Source: Alphaproteobacteria bacterium (lineage in GTDB: Bacteria > Pseudomonadota > Alphaproteobacteria > Rhizobiales > Beijerinckiaceae). From it: a stretch of DNA of 64,000 bases. Both the position numbers and the translations under genes were made by a program. The stretch spans positions 1-64,000 of the forward strand of contig JAJPHH010000001.1 of assembly GCA_021325385.1 (NCBI GenBank), read 5' to 3'. Position 1 is the stretch's first letter; each line of letters opens with the position of its first letter. The notes under the pieces were generated by a model. That model saw nothing but the letters and a program-made list of their open reading frames with translations. It did not search any database and was not told where the DNA came from. Positions 17,778-26,065 of the stretch are shown one piece after another.

Positions 17778-17909
17778 GGCGCTTCCTCAAAGCTCTGACC
17801 CGCGCCGCCTCGGCTCAGGGTCCCGTTTCCGACATAATAGAAGGATAAAGGCAAAACGGGTATCGAAAGGGCGGCCGGCGCAAAATGCGTAACGGCCAGG
17901 GGCCATGCA

Positions 17910-18380
17910 ATGTTTGTGCTGCGTTGCTGTGACAGGGTTGCGATCTTGAGAATGGCGAGCCTCGGGGCCGCGCTTTTGGCCGCGCCCCTGGTCGCGTCCG
18001 CGGCCCTGGCCGGCGACAACGCCCCGCCGGCGGCGAGCGCGCCCGCGGACCAAGACGATGGCCTGCTCAAGAGCGTGCTGAAAAAGGCCAATATGGCCAC
18101 CGACGATCTCGGCCATCCGCAGGACTTCGTCGTCAAGTCGCGGCCGGCGACGACGGATTACGTGCCGGTCTTTCGCAACAACGAGGAGCATAAGACCAAG
18201 GTGCTCACGCCCGACCAGTTGAAGGCGATGGAGGCCGATCTCGACGCCGCCGGCGCCCGCAACGCCCATATCCGCGACGCCTTTCCGCCGGCCCGCCGCG
18301 CCTATCTCGAAGAGGAGCGGCAGAAGGCGGCCAAGGCCGCGGCGAAAAAGGCCAAGGCGCCGGCGACCGCCGCGCAATAG
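17910..18380 (+). CDS. Hypothetical secreted protein
   Basis: A 156-residue protein, not assigned to a characterised family. A signal-like hydrophobic segment occupies about residues 12-35 and ends ASAALAGD, so it is probably exported. The mature part includes LKSVLKKANMATDDLGHPQDFVVKSRP, a PVFRNNEEHKTKVLTPDQLK segment and a Lys/Ala-rich helical tail. An internal ATG at 17952 (MASLGAALLA) is an alternative start that gives a cleaner signal peptide. It lies 83 bases upstream of the aminotransferase gene on the same strand. Confidence 0.7.
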   Translation: MFVLRCCDRVAILRMASLGAALLAAPLVASAALAGDNAPPAASAPADQDDGLLKSVLKKANMATDDLGHPQDFVVKSRPATTDYVPVFRNNEEHKTKVLTPDQLKAMEADLDAAGARNAHIRDAFPPARRAYLEEERQKAAKAAAKKAKAPATAAQ

Positions 18381-18463
18381 ATTTGCGGTTCGCCGCCGCG
18401 GTGCTAAACCGGTCCGCCGCGGGCGTTGGAGAATCCGCCGGGCAAGGGGATGGACTGCCGAAA

Positions 18464-19681
18464 ATGACCGACTTTCACCGCGTGCGGCGCCTGCCGCCTT
18501 ACGTCTTCGAGCAGGTCAACAAGCTCAAGGCCAAGGCCCGCGCCGCCGGGGCCGATATTATCGATCTCGGCATGGGCAATCCCGACCTTCCGGCGCCCAA
18601 GCATGTGCTGGAGAAGCTGGTCGAGACCGTCGGCAAGCCGCGCACCGACCGATATTCCGCCTCCAAGGGCATTCCCGGCCTCCGCCGCGCCCAGGCCGGC
18701 TACTACGCGCGACGGTTCGGCGTGAAGCTCGATCCCGAAACTCAGGTCGTCGCCACGCTCGGCTCGAAAGAGGGCTTCGCCAACATGGCCCAGGCGATCA
18801 CCGCGCCGGGCGACGTCGTGCTGGTGCCCAATCCGTCGTACCCGATCCACGCTTTCGGCTTTCTGATGGCCGGCGGCGTCATCCGCTCGGTTCCGGCCGA
18901 TCCGACGCCGGATTTCTTCGTCGCGATGGAGCGGGCGGTCAATCACTCGATTCCGAAGCCGATCGCGGTCGTCGTCTGCTATCCGTCCAACCCGACCGCG
19001 CAGGTCGCCTCGCTCGATTTCTATAAGGACCTGGTCCTCTTCGCCAAGAAGCACGAGATTTTCGTCCTTTCCGATCTCGCTTACGGCGAAGTCTATTTCG
19101 ACGACGAACCGCCGCCCTCGGTGCTGCAGGCGCCGGGCGCGTTCGACGTCGCGGTCGAATTCACCTCGATGTCGAAGACCTTCTCGATGGCCGGCTGGCG
19201 CATGGGCTTCGCCGTCGGCAACGAAAGGCTGCTCGCCGCCTTGGCGCGGGTCAAATCGTACCTCGATTACGGCGCCTATACGCCGATCCAGGTCGCCGCC
19301 GCGGCGGCGCTCAACGGGCCGGAGGACTGCGTCAAGGAGATGCGGGCGACGTATAAGCGCCGGCGCGACGTGATGGTCGAGAGCTTCGCCCAGGCCGGCT
19401 GGCCGATCGTCGCGCCGCGCGCCTCGATGTTCGCCTGGACGCCGGTGCCGGAAAAGTTCCGCCATCTCGGCAGCCTCGAATTCTCGAAACTGCTGATCGA
19501 GAAGGCGGAAGTCGCGGTCGCGCCGGGAATCGGCTTCGGCGAGCACGGCGACGATTATGTCCGGCTGGCGCTGGTCGAGAACGAACAGCGCATCCGCCAG
19601 GCCGCGCGCGGGATCAGGCGATTCTTCGAGAGCGCCGATGCGACGCTGCATAATGTGGTGCAACTGAAGAAGAAGGCGTAA
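18464..19681 (+). CDS. PLP-dependent aminotransferase (AlaC/LL-DAP aminotransferase-like)
   Basis: A 405-residue fold-type I class I/II aminotransferase. Conserved features: DLGMGNPDLPAP near 35, RYSASKGIPGLRRA near 65, VATLGSKEGFANM (cofactor phosphate region), VVCYPSNPTAQ with the conserved Asn, VLSDLAYGEVYFD with the PLP-N1 Asp and Tyr, and SMSKTFSMAGWRMGF with the Schiff-base Lys. The pattern is closest to the AlaC alanine/glutamate transaminase and LL-diaminopimelate aminotransferase group; the substrate cannot be settled here. ATG 18464 (MTDFHRVRRLPPYVF) fits the family start. In related genomes a homoserine dehydrogenase gene often follows; here none does. Confidence 0.88.
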   Translation: MTDFHRVRRLPPYVFEQVNKLKAKARAAGADIIDLGMGNPDLPAPKHVLEKLVETVGKPRTDRYSASKGIPGLRRAQAGYYARRFGVKLDPETQVVATLGSKEGFANMAQAITAPGDVVLVPNPSYPIHAFGFLMAGGVIRSVPADPTPDFFVAMERAVNHSIPKPIAVVVCYPSNPTAQVASLDFYKDLVLFAKKHEIFVLSDLAYGEVYFDDEPPPSVLQAPGAFDVAVEFTSMSKTFSMAGWRMGFAVGNERLLAALARVKSYLDYGAYTPIQVAAAAALNGPEDCVKEMRATYKRRRDVMVESFAQAGWPIVAPRASMFAWTPVPEKFRHLGSLEFSKLLIEKAEVAVAPGIGFGEHGDDYVRLALVENEQRIRQAARGIRRFFESADATLHNVVQLKKKA

Positions 19682-19789
19682 GGGCGCGAGCGGCGCGGCC
19701 GCGCTAACGCTCGGGGCGCCACGCCGGCCCGACCGCCGTTTACCCGCCCCACCGGGGGCGCGCCGGCGGTTGCAAATCTCGAAAAGATC

Positions 19790-19814
19790 GAAACCTTCGC
19801 AGGCGAAAGGCGTT
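19790..19814 (+). promoter_or_regulatory. Candidate EcfG-type general stress promoter
   Basis: GAAAC (19790-19794), 16 bases, CGTT (19811-19814). The alphaproteobacterial general-stress sigma factor recognises GGAAC-N16/17-CGTT, so this is a one-mismatch match with correct spacing, about 37 bases before the SDR start codon. The downstream genes fit a stress regulon. Confidence 0.45.
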
Positions 19815-19851
19815 GGCGGTCGGGTTCACCCGACGGAGCGAGCGACTCGCC

Positions 19852-20712
19852 ATGAACAAGCCTTTTCCGAAACCGCCTTTCGCAGAGCAGCAGCAGCCGA
19901 TTCCCGGCCATAGCGCCAAGATGGATCCGCAGCCTGATTATGGCGAGGCGACCTATCGCGGCGCGGACAAGCTCAAAGACAAGAAGACGCTCATCACCGG
20001 CGCGGATTCCGGCATTGGTCGCGCCGTGGCGCTCGCTTTCGCGCGCGAGGGGGCCGATGTCGTGGTCTCCTATTTGAACGAGGAGGAGGATGCGAAGGAG
20101 ACCAAGCGCCTGGTCGAGGAGGCCGGCCGCAAATGCGTGCTCGCTCCAGGCGACGTCTCCTCGGCCGATCATTGCCGCAAGCTGGTTCAGAAAGCGGTCG
20201 ACGCATTCGGCCGGATCGACGTGCTCGTCAACAACGCCGCCCATCAGACGAGCTTCGAGTCGATCGAGGATATTTCCGACGAGGAATGGGACAAGACCTT
20301 CGCGACCAATATCTCGGCGATGTTCTACATCGCCAAGGCCGCGATCCCGCATATGAAGGAGGGCGGATCGATCATCAACACCGCTTCGGTCAACGCCGAC
20401 GCGCCCAGCCCGCATTTGCTCGCCTACGCGACGACAAAAGGCGCAATTCAGAATTTCACCGGCGGCCTCGCCCAGATGCTGGCGGAGAAGGGAATCCGAG
20501 TGAACTGCGTCGCGCCGGGGCCGATCTGGACGCCGTTGATTCCATCGACCATGCCGAAGGAAAAGGTCGCCCATTTCGGCGAACAGGTTCCGATGAAGCG
20601 GCCGGGTCAACCTTGCGAGGTCGCGCCCGCTTATGTGCTGCTCGCGAGCGACGAAGCGAGCTACGTCTCGGGCGCGACGATCGCCGTCACCGGCGGCAAG
20701 CCGATCATCTGA
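19852..20712 (+). CDS. SDR-family oxidoreductase (YdaD/general-stress type)
   Basis: A 286-residue classical short-chain dehydrogenase. The N-terminus MNKPFPKPPFAEQQQPIPG and the extra YGEATYRGADKLKDKK before the fold are characteristic of the YdaD/YghA branch. The cofactor motif is TGADSGIGRAVALAF; NNAA is in VLVNNAAHQTSF; the catalytic Ser is in INTASVNADAPS; and Tyr/Lys are in AYATTKGAIQNF. The second glycine-rich region reads VAPGPIWTPLIP. NADP(H) versus NAD(H) and the substrate are unknown. ATG 19852 fits the family and follows a candidate EcfG promoter. Three tiny hydrophilic genes follow at short intervals, suggesting one stress operon. Confidence 0.9.
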   Translation: MNKPFPKPPFAEQQQPIPGHSAKMDPQPDYGEATYRGADKLKDKKTLITGADSGIGRAVALAFAREGADVVVSYLNEEEDAKETKRLVEEAGRKCVLAPGDVSSADHCRKLVQKAVDAFGRIDVLVNNAAHQTSFESIEDISDEEWDKTFATNISAMFYIAKAAIPHMKEGGSIINTASVNADAPSPHLLAYATTKGAIQNFTGGLAQMLAEKGIRVNCVAPGPIWTPLIPSTMPKEKVAHFGEQVPMKRPGQPCEVAPAYVLLASDEASYVSGATIAVTGGKPII

Positions 20713-20741
20713 TCGGCTGAGCCCGTAGAACGGAGGAGAAT

Positions 20742-20921
20742 ATGAGCCACAAACCGCCGCCGGCGCCGCCGGCCAATCGCAGTCCGAAAGGTCCGGGCGA
20801 CGAGAAGCGCGCGCCGGTCGAGCAAGGCAAGCCCGAGCCTCGCGCGGGCGCCGAGCGGCGCGGCCAAGAGGCGAACGTCAAGCAGAACACGACCAATCAG
20901 GGATACCAGCAGGATCGCTAG
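20742..20921 (+). CDS. Small hydrophilic protein (59 aa)
   Basis: Starts MSHKPPPAPPANRSPKGPG and ends KQNTTNQGYQQDR. A perfect AGGAGG lies five bases before the ATG, 29 bases after the SDR stop. The sequence is Pro/Gly/Lys/Gln-rich with no hydrophobic core, so it is probably intrinsically disordered. Similar short proteins ending NTTNQGYQQDR occur widely in rhizobia, from memory, without known function. Its position suggests a stress-protective or hydrophilin-like role; that is inference. Confidence 0.8.
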   Translation: MSHKPPPAPPANRSPKGPGDEKRAPVEQGKPEPRAGAERRGQEANVKQNTTNQGYQQDR

Positions 20922-20931
20922 GAGCTCATCG

Positions 20932-21162
20932 ATGTCGACCGCGACGAAGAATCCGGCGAGCATTCGCCAAGGCGGGCCGGGCGCTTCGCACGAAAACGCC
21001 CAGGCGCCGCTCGAGATCAAGAAGCCGACCGCCGATACCGACAAGCGCCGCCACAGCCGCGTCTCGGGCGGCGGCGGCGAAAAGGACGCCCATCATAGCC
21101 ATGCTCCGGAACGCAAAGGCGGCCATCCGCCGCCGCAAAAGCGCGCGGGGCGGGGAGGTTGA
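20932..21162 (+). CDS. Small hydrophilic His/Lys-rich protein (76 aa)
   Basis: A 76-residue protein beginning MSTATKNPASIRQGGPGASHE, with a Gly/His/Lys-rich second half (GGGGEKDAHHSHAPERKGG) and a basic tail. AGGAG lies six bases upstream of the ATG, partly inside the stop region of the preceding gene. No domain is recognised; composition suggests disorder. The tight spacing (10 bases after the previous stop, 3 bases before the next start) indicates a single transcript. Confidence 0.7.
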   Translation: MSTATKNPASIRQGGPGASHENAQAPLEIKKPTADTDKRRHSRVSGGGGEKDAHHSHAPERKGGHPPPQKRAGRGG

Positions 21163-21165
21163 GCC

Positions 21166-21408
21166 ATGCCGCGCCACCCGAAATCGGACCATCCGACTGA
21201 CGCCGACCTGAAGGGCAATCCGCTGATCGGCGGCGCGAAAGGCGCGACAAGGGCTGGCGTCGCCGCCGACGAATTGGAGGAGGCGGAGGGGGAGAACACG
21301 ATCGAAGGCGACGTCGAAAACGACGTCAACGCCCAAGGCGGAGTCGACAAAACCGTCGCGCGCGCGGCCAAGAGGTCATCGGGACGGACGAGGAAAGAGA
21401 ACCGCTGA
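21166..21408 (+). CDS. Small hydrophilic acidic protein (80 aa)
   Basis: An 80-residue protein beginning MPRHPKSDHPTDADLKGNP, with a central acidic stretch (ADELEEAEGENTIEGDVEND) and a basic tail ending RTRKENR. GGAGG lies 8 bases before the ATG. No known domain. It is the last gene of the SDR-led cluster, after which a hairpin separates it from a convergent gene. Confidence 0.7.
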   Translation: MPRHPKSDHPTDADLKGNPLIGGAKGATRAGVAADELEEAEGENTIEGDVENDVNAQGGVDKTVARAAKRSSGRTRKENR

Positions 21409-21444
21409 ACCTGCGGTACGGTCTGGCGGAGGTGAATTGCGGCG

Positions 21445-21471
21445 GGAGGCGAAGCGATGCTTCGCGCCTCC
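21445..21471. terminator. Stem-loop between convergent genes
   Basis: GGAGGCGAAGC pairs with GCTTCGCGCCTCC (2-base bulge, 3-base loop) midway between two convergent genes. There is no T tract on either side, so it is only a candidate bidirectional terminator. Confidence 0.5.
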
Positions 21472-21477
21472 TCGCAC

Positions 21478-22140
21478 TTAAGCCCAGCTTTCGATCACTT
21501 CTTCGGTCGTCGCCGCCTCGATCTGCTGACCAAAGCGCGTCTCGTAAAGCGCGATCAGCGCGTCATGGGTCTCGTCGGAGGAGCTGCACAGCGCGTCCGT
21601 GGCGATCGCGACGCGGTAGCCATAGTCGATTGCGCCGAGCACGGTCGCGAGCACGCAGACATCGGTCTCGCCGCCGGAAATCACGAGCGTATCGATTGAA
21701 CTGCGTCGCAACTCCTCATGAAGCGCGCCGCCGCGCCAAGGCGAATAGATCCGCTTGTCGAAGACCTGCGCCGGCGGAACGAAGATCGCCAATTCCGGCA
21801 CGAGGTCGACCATGTCGCGGCCGAGATTTTCCAAGGTCATCGAGGACCACCGCTCGTAGTAGCGCCGCCATGCTCCGACGCCCTCGCCCGGCCGCTCGGC
21901 GGGAATGAACCGCGTGAAAATCGTCTGAGCCGGACGCGCTTCGACGAGGCGAACGATCGTCGGCAGGACGCGGCGCAGCCACGGCGTTCGCCATTCTGTA
22001 TCTTCGGCGAACATGCGCTGCATGTCGACGCAAAGATGGACGCAATGCCGGCCGAGCGGGCCAAAGCGCAACCCGCCGCTTTTGATCGGCGCGTCCGCAG
22101 CCTTGGCGCGGATGTCGTCAGGCGAGGGCGGCAGGGACAA
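21478..22140 (-). CDS. Isochorismatase-like cysteine hydrolase
   Basis: A 220-residue protein of the isochorismatase/nicotinamidase superfamily. The catalytic triad is readable: Asp in HLCVDMQRMF (about 39), Lys in VFDKRIYSPWRG (about 129), and Cys in ISGGETDVCVLATVLGAIDYGY (about 161). Such enzymes hydrolyse amides or ethers of small metabolites; the substrate is not predictable here. The first 30 residues are a variable extension. It lies 104 bases after ycjF on the same strand. Confidence 0.88.
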   Translation of the reverse strand: MSLPPSPDDIRAKAADAPIKSGGLRFGPLGRHCVHLCVDMQRMFAEDTEWRTPWLRRVLPTIVRLVEARPAQTIFTRFIPAERPGEGVGAWRRYYERWSSMTLENLGRDMVDLVPELAIFVPPAQVFDKRIYSPWRGGALHEELRRSSIDTLVISGGETDVCVLATVLGAIDYGYRVAIATDALCSSSDETHDALIALYETRFGQQIEAATTEEVIESWA

Positions 22141-22244
22141 GGGCGATCTCAGGACGGCGGCGGGACCGGCAGCGGCCCGCCCCCAACTGCGTCAATCGAT
22201 GGAGGTTCCGCTCGCGCCTCGGCGCGCCCGGCCCGTCCTCGGCC

Positions 22245-23324
22245 TTATCGCTCCCTGCCGCTGCTGAGCACAAACGGCGCAACGTCGGCGACGCCGGGCG
22301 GCTTCTCGGCGCCGAAGGGCGCGGGCCGGCAAACGGCCAGCGCGGAGAGTCCGACCCGCGCGGTCAGGAGCCCGTTGAGCACGCCTTCGCCGAGCCGCGC
22401 CGAGAGTTTCGAGGCGAGGCCATGGCCGACGATTTGTTGCAATAGGCTGTCGCCGACCGCCATCCCGCCGGTGATCGCGACATGCGCGGCGACCGAGCGG
22501 GCCAGCTTGAAGAAGCCGAGCAGGCCAGGCCGCCCGCCATAGATTTCGGCGACGCGGCGGATCAGCCGAATGATTTGCGCGACAACGAAGAGCATGTCGA
22601 GCAAGGCGCGGGGACTGATCGCCGTGACCATCGAAACACGCTTTGCCGCCAGCGCGATCTCGCTTTGCGCCCTCTGATCCAGGGGCCGCAGCAAGGCGCG
22701 TTCGGCGATGTCGATGAGGTCGCGCCCGTCGATGATCTGGCCCATCGCTTCGGCGACCTCGGCGCGCCCGCGCGCGGTTTCGCTGCGCCTCTCGTAAAGC
22801 GAGCAGAGCCGCGCCGCCAGATTGCGGGCGGCGTCGCGGTCGTCTGTGGCGCGAGCCAGGGCGAGGTCCGCATGGAGCTTGGCGATCGCGCTTTGGCGGA
22901 GAATCGCCGCGATCTCGCGCATCGCCAGCGCCAGCGCGGCGAAGAGGGTCAAAGCCGCGAACGCGAGGCCGATCCAACCCAGCGCCTGCGCCTTTTCGAA
23001 CAAGGCTCCAATAAGCTGCGACGCCCACAACCCCAGGCCGAGCGAGACGAGGCCGCCGAGGCCGGACCAGAACAGAGTCGAAAGTTTCAGCCGCCAGCGC
23101 GTCCGCATGCCGGCCCGCTGCGCTTCTTCGATCTCCTGCTCGCTCGCCTCGATCGGCGGCGGGCGATCGGGAATGGGCGCGGCTTGCGGCTCGATCACAA
23201 CGCTGGCGCCGCGCGTCGGCGCCTCGGAATCGGCCATGGCGACGCGCGCGTCGTCGAGACGGAACGCGCGAGGCCGCGGCCGATGCTCGTCCTTGCTCTC
23301 GCGGTCCTTGCGGCTCTCGCTCAC
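22245..23324 (-). CDS. ycjF: YcjF/TIGR01620-family inner-membrane protein
   Basis: A 359-residue protein with a hydrophilic Arg/Pro-rich N-terminus (1-85), two strong hydrophobic hairpin segments (about 95-120 and 130-155), and a C-terminal DUF697-type domain containing RVSMVTAISPRALLDMLFVVAQ and a Gly-rich region HVAITGGMAVGDSLLQQIVG. Its start codon overlaps the ycjX stop by 4 bases (ATGA), so translation is coupled. YcjX-YcjF pairs are widespread envelope-stress-linked genes; the molecular role is not established. Confidence 0.88.
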   Translation of the reverse strand: MSESRKDRESKDEHRPRPRAFRLDDARVAMADSEAPTRGASVVIEPQAAPIPDRPPPIEASEQEIEEAQRAGMRTRWRLKLSTLFWSGLGGLVSLGLGLWASQLIGALFEKAQALGWIGLAFAALTLFAALALAMREIAAILRQSAIAKLHADLALARATDDRDAARNLAARLCSLYERRSETARGRAEVAEAMGQIIDGRDLIDIAERALLRPLDQRAQSEIALAAKRVSMVTAISPRALLDMLFVVAQIIRLIRRVAEIYGGRPGLLGFFKLARSVAAHVAITGGMAVGDSLLQQIVGHGLASKLSARLGEGVLNGLLTARVGLSALAVCRPAPFGAEKPPGVADVAPFVLSSGRER

Positions 23325-24763
23325 GCCAAACGGTCTCCGATCAGGAATTGCAGCGCCCGGTCGAGACGAATATGGGGCGGCGCTTGGCCGGCCGCGAGCT
23401 TGGGCGGGCGGAAGCGCAGGAAGCGGACGTCGCTTTCGGCTTCGCTGAGGGCCAGCGCGTCGCCGGAGAAGACGACGGCCGGGTCCTCCGGCAGTTGGCC
23501 GGGAAAGATCGCCGCTTCGCTCTCGCCGTCGAAAATTTCCTCGCCGAGGCGTTCGCCCCGCTCGGGGGCGCCGATGATCGCGTCTAGAGTTTCGCCGCCC
23601 TGGCGGATTTTCGCTTCGCGAGTCGCGCGGATCGCGGCGAGCGCGACGACGTCGATCTCGGCGCCAAGGCCTTCGGCGCGGGCGATGGCCTTGGCGGTCA
23701 AGCGGCGCAGAATGTTTTCGAGCCGGTCGTGGCTCGCGTGATGGAGATGATCCGCCTTGGTTGCAGCGAAAAGAATGCGGTCGACGCGCGGCCGAAAAAT
23801 GGTCGAAAGCAGCGAGGCTCTTCCGGCGCGGAACGCGCGCAAGACTTCGGTCAGCGCATGTTCGAGATCGCGCACCGCGGCCGGCCCGGAATTCAGCGCA
23901 GCCAGCGCGTCGACAAGGACGATCTGGCGATCGAGCCTGGCGAAATGGTCGCGAAAGAACGGCCGCGCCACATGCGCCTTGTACGATTCGTAGCGCCGCT
24001 CCATCATCGCGGCGAGCGAATGGCTCGAATATGCCGCGTCCTCGCCCAGGCGAAGCGGCGCGAAAGTCAGGGCCGGCGAGCCTTCGAGATCGCCCGGCAT
24101 GAGAAATCGCCCCGGCGGCAGGGTCGACAATGCGTAGGTCGCCTCGCGCGCTTGGCGCAAATACGCCGTAAACAGGGCGGCGCTCTTGCGCGCCAGGTCC
24201 TCGTCAGCCGCGGCGGCGGGATCGAGGCCGCCGGTGAAGCTCAGCCATTCGGCGGCGAGCGGCCTGCGGGCCGGCGTGTCGCTGATCGACAGCGTCTCGG
24301 CCGACCATTGCCCATAAGTTTTGTCGAGCAACGACAGGTCGAGCAGCCACTCGCCCGGATAATCGACAATGTCGAGGACCAGGCTCGCCGCGCGGCCGCC
24401 CCAGCCATGGGCGCGCTCGAATTCGATCGTCAGGCGCAATTCCGATATCCGTCGGGTGGATTGCGGCCAGCGTCGGTCGGGCCCGGCCAGCGCAGCGAGA
24501 TGGTCCTCATAGGCGAAGCGCGGCACCGCGTCGTCGGGCTGCGGCTCGAGCCTGGCGCGAGCGATGCGCCCCTCCGCCGAGGCGCGGAGCACAGGCAGCC
24601 GGGCGCGGGCGACGAGATTGTTGACGAGCGCGGTGATGAACACCGTCTTGCCGGCGCGGGAAAGGCCGGTCACGCCGAGGCGCAGCGCGCCGCCAGCGAA
24701 ATATTCGGCGAGGCTCCGCGCCGCGGCGCCGGCTTCATGGAAGAGATCATCGAAGAGCGGCAA
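23321..24763 (-). CDS. ycjX: YcjX-family (DUF463) P-loop NTPase
   Basis: A 480-residue cytoplasmic protein with a Walker A motif GLSRAGKT (33-40), followed by VFITALVNNL, and a likely Walker B in SLVLDIVDYPGEW (about 131), where DYPG resembles the DxxG of GTPases. Other family blocks are VDALAALNSG and RILFAATKADHLH, the latter close to a T/NKxD base-recognition motif. Length is normal. It lies 51 bases downstream of the PEBP-like gene and overlaps ycjF. Confidence 0.9.
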   Translation of the reverse strand: MPLFDDLFHEAGAAARSLAEYFAGGALRLGVTGLSRAGKTVFITALVNNLVARARLPVLRASAEGRIARARLEPQPDDAVPRFAYEDHLAALAGPDRRWPQSTRRISELRLTIEFERAHGWGGRAASLVLDIVDYPGEWLLDLSLLDKTYGQWSAETLSISDTPARRPLAAEWLSFTGGLDPAAAADEDLARKSAALFTAYLRQAREATYALSTLPPGRFLMPGDLEGSPALTFAPLRLGEDAAYSSHSLAAMMERRYESYKAHVARPFFRDHFARLDRQIVLVDALAALNSGPAAVRDLEHALTEVLRAFRAGRASLLSTIFRPRVDRILFAATKADHLHHASHDRLENILRRLTAKAIARAEGLGAEIDVVALAAIRATREAKIRQGGETLDAIIGAPERGERLGEEIFDGESEAAIFPGQLPEDPAVVFSGDALALSEAESDVRFLRFRPPKLAAGQAPPHIRLDRALQFLIGDRLA

Positions 24764-24814
24764 AGGCGGGCCGGGCTTGTTGAAGGTCCGCGTTCAGGAC
24801 CGCTCCTAATCTTC

Positions 24815-25207
24815 TCATTTTACTGGGAAGGCGCCAGTAGCCTTTCCCTCGGCGAGCACATTTTTATTCGCGTCGAGGGCTTCGACGGTCCATACATAGG
24901 TATGAACTTGGCCAGCCGGCGGGCACGGCCCTTGATAAGCTCCGCCAAATGAGCCTGCCGGGATATTGCCCGAGCCTCGATAAGCGACTTCTCCGCCGCC
25001 ATGATTGAACGCGGCGTTCTCGTCGGCCAGCCGGAATGAAAGATATTTCGTTCCCTTCGGGATATTGGCGACCTTGAAGGCTGGCGGCGTCGTCGAACAC
25101 GCCTTTGTTCCGCTCCAACTGAACTGCAGCCTCAAGGCGCCGGCGGCGTGCGACGCGACTGGGACGATTAGGGACATCGTCAAGGCGAGCGCCGTTTTCA
25201 GCCTCAT
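24815..25207 (-). CDS. Secreted PEBP (YbhB/YbcL-like) family protein
   Basis: A 130-residue protein with a signal peptide (MRLKTALALTMSLIVPVASHAA, cleavage after about 22). The mature part has the phosphatidylethanolamine-binding-protein-like pattern: FSWSGTKACSTTPPAF, IPKGTKYLSFRLAD, a loop around NAAFNHGGGEVAYRG, and YQGPCPPAGQVHTYVWTVEALD. The ligand and role are unknown. ATG 25207 starts the signal peptide; longer starts would bury it. It lies 32 bases after sixA and 51 before ycjX, so all four genes probably share a transcript. Confidence 0.82.
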   Translation of the reverse strand: MRLKTALALTMSLIVPVASHAAGALRLQFSWSGTKACSTTPPAFKVANIPKGTKYLSFRLADENAAFNHGGGEVAYRGSGNIPAGSFGGAYQGPCPPAGQVHTYVWTVEALDANKNVLAEGKATGAFPVK

Positions 25208-25239
25208 CACGCCCTCGTATCGCTCTCTCGCGACCCTTC

Positions 25240-25761
25240 CTAATCGGCTCCGTCGAGACTCGCCGGCGTGACGAAAGCCACGAGGCGGCCGGAGGCGGCT
25301 GAAATTTCCGCCCAATGCGCGAGATCGAAATCGATCGCCGCCAGGCTGCAAGTCGAGAATTTCGTCGCCATTCGCCGCATCGCGTCTTTGTCGCCGCCGT
25401 CGGCCAATAGGTGCGCCGCTTCGGCGAGGCTCGGATTATGGCCGACGACGAGAACGGTCTTCGCCGCCTCCGGCAGATCGCGAAGCGCTTCGATGAATCC
25501 GGCCGTCGTCGCCTCATAGAAGCGGGGCTCCACCGAGACCGGAACCTTTATCGGCAATTCGGCCAGGACGATCTGCGCTGTCTCCTTCGCCCGCCGCGCG
25601 CCGGAATGGACCGCCGCCTCGACCGCGCGCTTTTCGCGAGCGATGAATTTGCCCATTCGTTTCGCATCGTCCCGGCCGCGACCAACCAACCCGCGACCAT
25701 GATCGTGGGCCGGGTCGTGCGGCGCGGCTTTGGCGTGACGGAGCAAGAGAAGGCGAAGCAT
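25240..25761 (-). CDS. sixA: SixA-like histidine phosphatase
   Basis: A 173-residue member of the histidine phosphatase superfamily. The N-terminal LRLLLLRHAKAAP holds the RH(G/A) phosphate-binding His, and VLVVGHNPSLAEAAHLL carries the second catalytic His. Arg residues in SGARRAKETAQIV complete the phosphate pocket. SixA dephosphorylates phosphohistidine on signalling or phosphotransferase proteins in E. coli; the partner here is unknown. It leads a four-gene minus-strand operon and is divergent from the YfgM-like gene. Confidence 0.88.
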   Translation of the reverse strand: MLRLLLLRHAKAAPHDPAHDHGRGLVGRGRDDAKRMGKFIAREKRAVEAAVHSGARRAKETAQIVLAELPIKVPVSVEPRFYEATTAGFIEALRDLPEAAKTVLVVGHNPSLAEAAHLLADGGDKDAMRRMATKFSTCSLAAIDFDLAHWAEISAASGRLVAFVTPASLDGAD

Positions 25762-26065
25762 TGGACGATTGTCTCACTCGGCTGGCGGCCGGCCAAGGCG
25801 GAGGTCGCGCCCCCGCCGCCCGCCGCGCCGCCGTCTCAATACGTGGAGCCGCGACGGTCGTTCCGTCAATGTTGGGACAGCGCCGTGGCGCGCGCCAAGC
25901 TCCGTCCGTGACCGCGCCGGCGACGCCTCATCGCCGCTAGAGCCAAAAAAGCGCGACGCTTTCGCGCAAGCGCCGCGCCGCCGGCCCTCGCTTTCGTTGC
26001 GCGGCCATGCTAACGGCTCCGCGAGCTTAAGGGAGCGGCGCAAGAGCGGCCGCAAGAAGTTTGAA
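25762..26065. other. Divergent intergenic region between sixA and the YfgM-like gene
   Basis: About 300 bases. Open frames here are GC-rich shadows with Pro/Arg-rich translations and no ribosome-binding site. It should contain the promoters for both operons; I see no confident -35/-10 elements. Confidence 0.4.

Noticed and set aside
18404-19663. A 419-codon frame antisense to the aminotransferase
   Set aside because: Shadow of a gene with clear PLP-enzyme motifs; translation is repetitive Arg/Asp/Val-rich without motifs.
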